Positions 31,872 to 33,404 of a DNA stretch of 33,404 nt are shown in pieces (the first letter of the stretch is position 1; each line of letters opens with the position of its first letter). The DNA is taken from the IMG/VR virus record IMGVR_UViG_3300030328_003146, positions 1 to 33,404 of that record; one strand, 5' to 3'. A program made the translations under genes and the position numbers. The notes below the pieces were generated by a model that saw only the letters and a program-made list of their open reading frames with translations, was not told the origin of the DNA and did not search any database. This DNA is from a virus.

Positions 31872-32477
31872 ATGAAATTAAATGATATTAACAAACAAGT
31901 AAAAGAAAAACCACTAAGCAAAAAACAATCAAAAGAGCAATTTATAAAGTATACAAAAGAACTAGGATTAAAGCATAGTTTTAATTTTGATGAAGCTTGG
32001 GAAATAGGTGAAGAAATAAGAAAAAGGAATACTTTTAGAGAAAAAATAACTGAAATACAACAGAAAGGTAGTGATGAAGGCTTATGGATGGATGAAAAAA
32101 AGCTTCATGAACGTAATCCAGTAAAACATAGTTTTGCTGATGGTTGTTATGTTAGGGAAATATTTAATCCCGCAAATGAGTTATTAATAACTAAAATACA
32201 TAAAAAAGAACATCCATTTTTTTTAATGCAAGGAGAGATGTCAATATTGACAGAAGATGGAATTAAACATCTAAAAGCTCCATATCATGGTATAACAAAA
32301 CCAGGAACAAAAAGAATTATATATACGCACACTGACTGTGTTTTCGTAACAGTACATGCAACAGAGGAGACAGACGTTGCTAAAATAGAAAAAGAAGTTA
32401 TTGCTGAAAACTTTTCAGATCCATTAATAACTCAAGAAGATTTAAAATTGTTAAAAAATAAAAATAATAAAATATGA
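31872..32477 (+). CDS. Cupin-fold protein (201 aa)
   Basis: The N-terminal 70 residues are Lys/Glu-rich helix (about 1-65). The C-terminal domain (about 90-165) reads as a cupin barrel: YVREIFNPANELLITKIH with KKEHPFFLMQGEMSILTEDG (His110, His114 and Glu122 in the place of the HxH...E metal motif, though spacing is HxxxH) and a second motif YHGITKPGTKRIIYTHTDCVFVTVH (His139, His153 and His162 as possible ligands). Cupins bind metals or sugars; here the gene sits between tail and ejection-type genes, so it may be a virion component or an enzyme modifying a tail part. It overlaps the next gene by four bases (ATGA). Confidence 0.68.
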   Translation: MKLNDINKQVKEKPLSKKQSKEQFIKYTKELGLKHSFNFDEAWEIGEEIRKRNTFREKITEIQQKGSDEGLWMDEKKLHERNPVKHSFADGCYVREIFNPANELLITKIHKKEHPFFLMQGEMSILTEDGIKHLKAPYHGITKPGTKRIIYTHTDCVFVTVHATEETDVAKIEKEVIAENFSDPLITQEDLKLLKNKNNKI

Positions 32478-33331
32478 GTTTTATAGCTGTAGGTGTAGGT
32501 TTGGGTATTGCTGCTGGTGCTAAGACAACTGGCGGTATAATAGCTAAAAACAAAGCTAAAAGAGAAAAATCAATGGCTCAAAATGAGTATAATAGAAGAA
32601 TGAAGGCTTATGAAGGTTTAGATACTTCTAATTTGTATGGTAATATGCAGAACACTATGGAGGATATGACAGTAAACCTACAACAAGCAGAGTTTATGAA
32701 ACAGCAGCAAATGCAAAGTCAAGCTAATGTTCTTCAAACACTTAGAGCATCTGCAGGTGGTTCTGGTATTGCTGCTTTAGCACAAGCATCTCAAGGTCAA
32801 GCTAATATAGCAGCGCAAAAAGCATCGGCTTCTATAGGTCAACAAGAAAGACAAAACCAAATGCTAGCAGCACAACAAGCAGCAAAATTACAGCAGTTAG
32901 AAGCAGCGGGTGCAACTCAAGCTAGATCACTAGATTATAATAAAACATCTACACTACTAGGCATGTCTCAACAGAGATTAGCAGGAGCAAGATTAGCAGA
33001 AGCTCAAGCAGACGCGCAGATAATTGGTGGTATAGCTGATTTAGGTGGAGCTGTTGCAGGTATGGGCATGTCAGGTGCTTTTAGTGGTGGAGGATCTGTA
33101 GCTGGTGGTGTTGGAGATGCCACTAGTTCTTTGACTTCTGGTGGGTTTAATTTTAATCAAGCAAATGCTGGTAACCCTAATAACATATTGAGTTCTGGTT
33201 ACAAACCTAATTTTAGTCCATTTGGTGCTATGCAAGTTGATAATACAGGTAGTAGCTTAGGTCAATCATATTTTAATAGCACTTTAAGTATGGGTACTAA
33301 TAAAAAATTTAATAACCAATATCAAAAATGA
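32474..33331 (+). CDS. Putative internal virion (DNA-ejection) protein, Ala/Gln-rich (285 aa)
   Basis: A hydrophobic Gly-rich N-terminus (MSFIAVGVGLGIAAGAKTTGG) could insert in a membrane. A long helical body rich in Gln, Ala and Met (QQAEFMKQQQMQSQANVLQ, GQANIAAQKASASIGQQERQ) follows, then a Gly/Ser/Asn-rich C-terminal tail. This composition is typical of podovirus internal virion proteins that leave the head with the DNA and build a channel across the envelope. It is translationally coupled to the cupin gene (ATGA overlap) and to the next gene (ATGA at 33328). The sequence alone cannot show which step it performs. Confidence 0.7.
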   Translation: MSFIAVGVGLGIAAGAKTTGGIIAKNKAKREKSMAQNEYNRRMKAYEGLDTSNLYGNMQNTMEDMTVNLQQAEFMKQQQMQSQANVLQTLRASAGGSGIAALAQASQGQANIAAQKASASIGQQERQNQMLAAQQAAKLQQLEAAGATQARSLDYNKTSTLLGMSQQRLAGARLAEAQADAQIIGGIADLGGAVAGMGMSGAFSGGGSVAGGVGDATSSLTSGGFNFNQANAGNPNNILSSGYKPNFSPFGAMQVDNTGSSLGQSYFNSTLSMGTNKKFNNQYQK

Positions 33332-33404
33332 AAGCAGATAAATCATTAATAAGTGGGGCAGCACAATTAGCACAAACTAATTTAATTGCACAACAGCAAA
33401 AGGC
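33328..33404 (+). CDS. Partial gene at right edge, Ala/Gln-rich N-terminus
   Basis: ATG at 33328 overlaps the TGA of the preceding gene (ATGA). The 25 visible codons begin MKADKSLISGAAQLAQTN and continue with LIAQQQK, the same Ala/Gln style as the upstream ejection-type protein, so it is probably another internal virion protein. The gene runs off the window. Confidence 0.66.
   Translation, partial: MKADKSLISGAAQLAQTNLIAQQQK

Overview
The window is a stretch of an AT-rich (roughly one third G+C) tailed-phage genome, most likely a marine phage of Bacteroidetes/Flavobacteriia. Reasons: head-packaging and structural genes dominate; almost no start codon has a Shine-Dalgarno sequence, and starts follow A/T-rich leaders instead, as in Bacteroidetes; one upstream region has a TTG-N19-(C/T)AnnTTTG promoter-like match; and one fibre carries nine DUF285/BspA-type leucine-rich repeats and a C-terminal segment resembling flavobacterial surface proteins. 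No integrase, tRNA, CRISPR array, tape measure, tail sheath or major tail tube gene was seen. TerL, portal, scaffold, capsid, two connector/ring-type proteins, a nozzle-type giant protein and an ejection-type protein occur in that order, which suggests a podovirus-like phage with an order reminiscent of crAss-like phages (inference).

Layout. (1) 1-591: two small leftward genes. Each has its own promoter-like element (TTTTATAAAA-N17-GGATAATA on the minus strand), an AAAT-rich leader and a hairpin at its stop codon. A third promoter element has no gene behind it. (2) 592-1067: divergent intergenic switch region with an all-frame stop ladder, a hairpin followed by a T-tract, and a candidate rightward promoter. 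(3) 1068-2306: small rightward genes, including two very Lys-rich proteins and a 36-residue membrane peptide. (4) 2361-4167: a groEL-groES pair in inverted order and overlapping. (5) 4266-6219: small structural or unknown genes, a winged-helix-like protein and a holin-like protein. (6) 6226-8443: a fibre with an S74-type self-cleaving chaperone domain, followed by the DUF285-repeat fibre. (7) 8504-12380: tightly packed and overlapping genes, including a tandem GroES-like protein, a candidate small terminase and the large terminase. (8) 12373-17656: portal, small virion proteins and a long fibre. (9) 17693-23289: scaffold with an AT-hook, major capsid protein followed by a strong terminator, a conserved protein followed by a second terminator, and two connector/ring proteins. 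(10) 23293-31497: a 2734-residue tail nozzle-type protein with repeated beta modules and an internal hydrophobic segment. (11) 31502 to the end: a small virion protein, a cupin-fold protein, an Ala/Gln-rich internal virion (ejection) protein and the start of one more gene cut by the window edge.

Working together: TerL with its small partner would package DNA through the portal into a shell built by the scaffold and capsid proteins. The phage-encoded chaperonin, its GroES and the extra tandem GroES-like protein plausibly assist folding of virion proteins. Connector, nozzle and fibre proteins form a short tail, and the Ala/Gln-rich protein(s) may be ejected with the DNA. The holin-like protein would act in lysis. 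Functional calls rest on by-eye recognition of motifs and gene order; no database search was possible.
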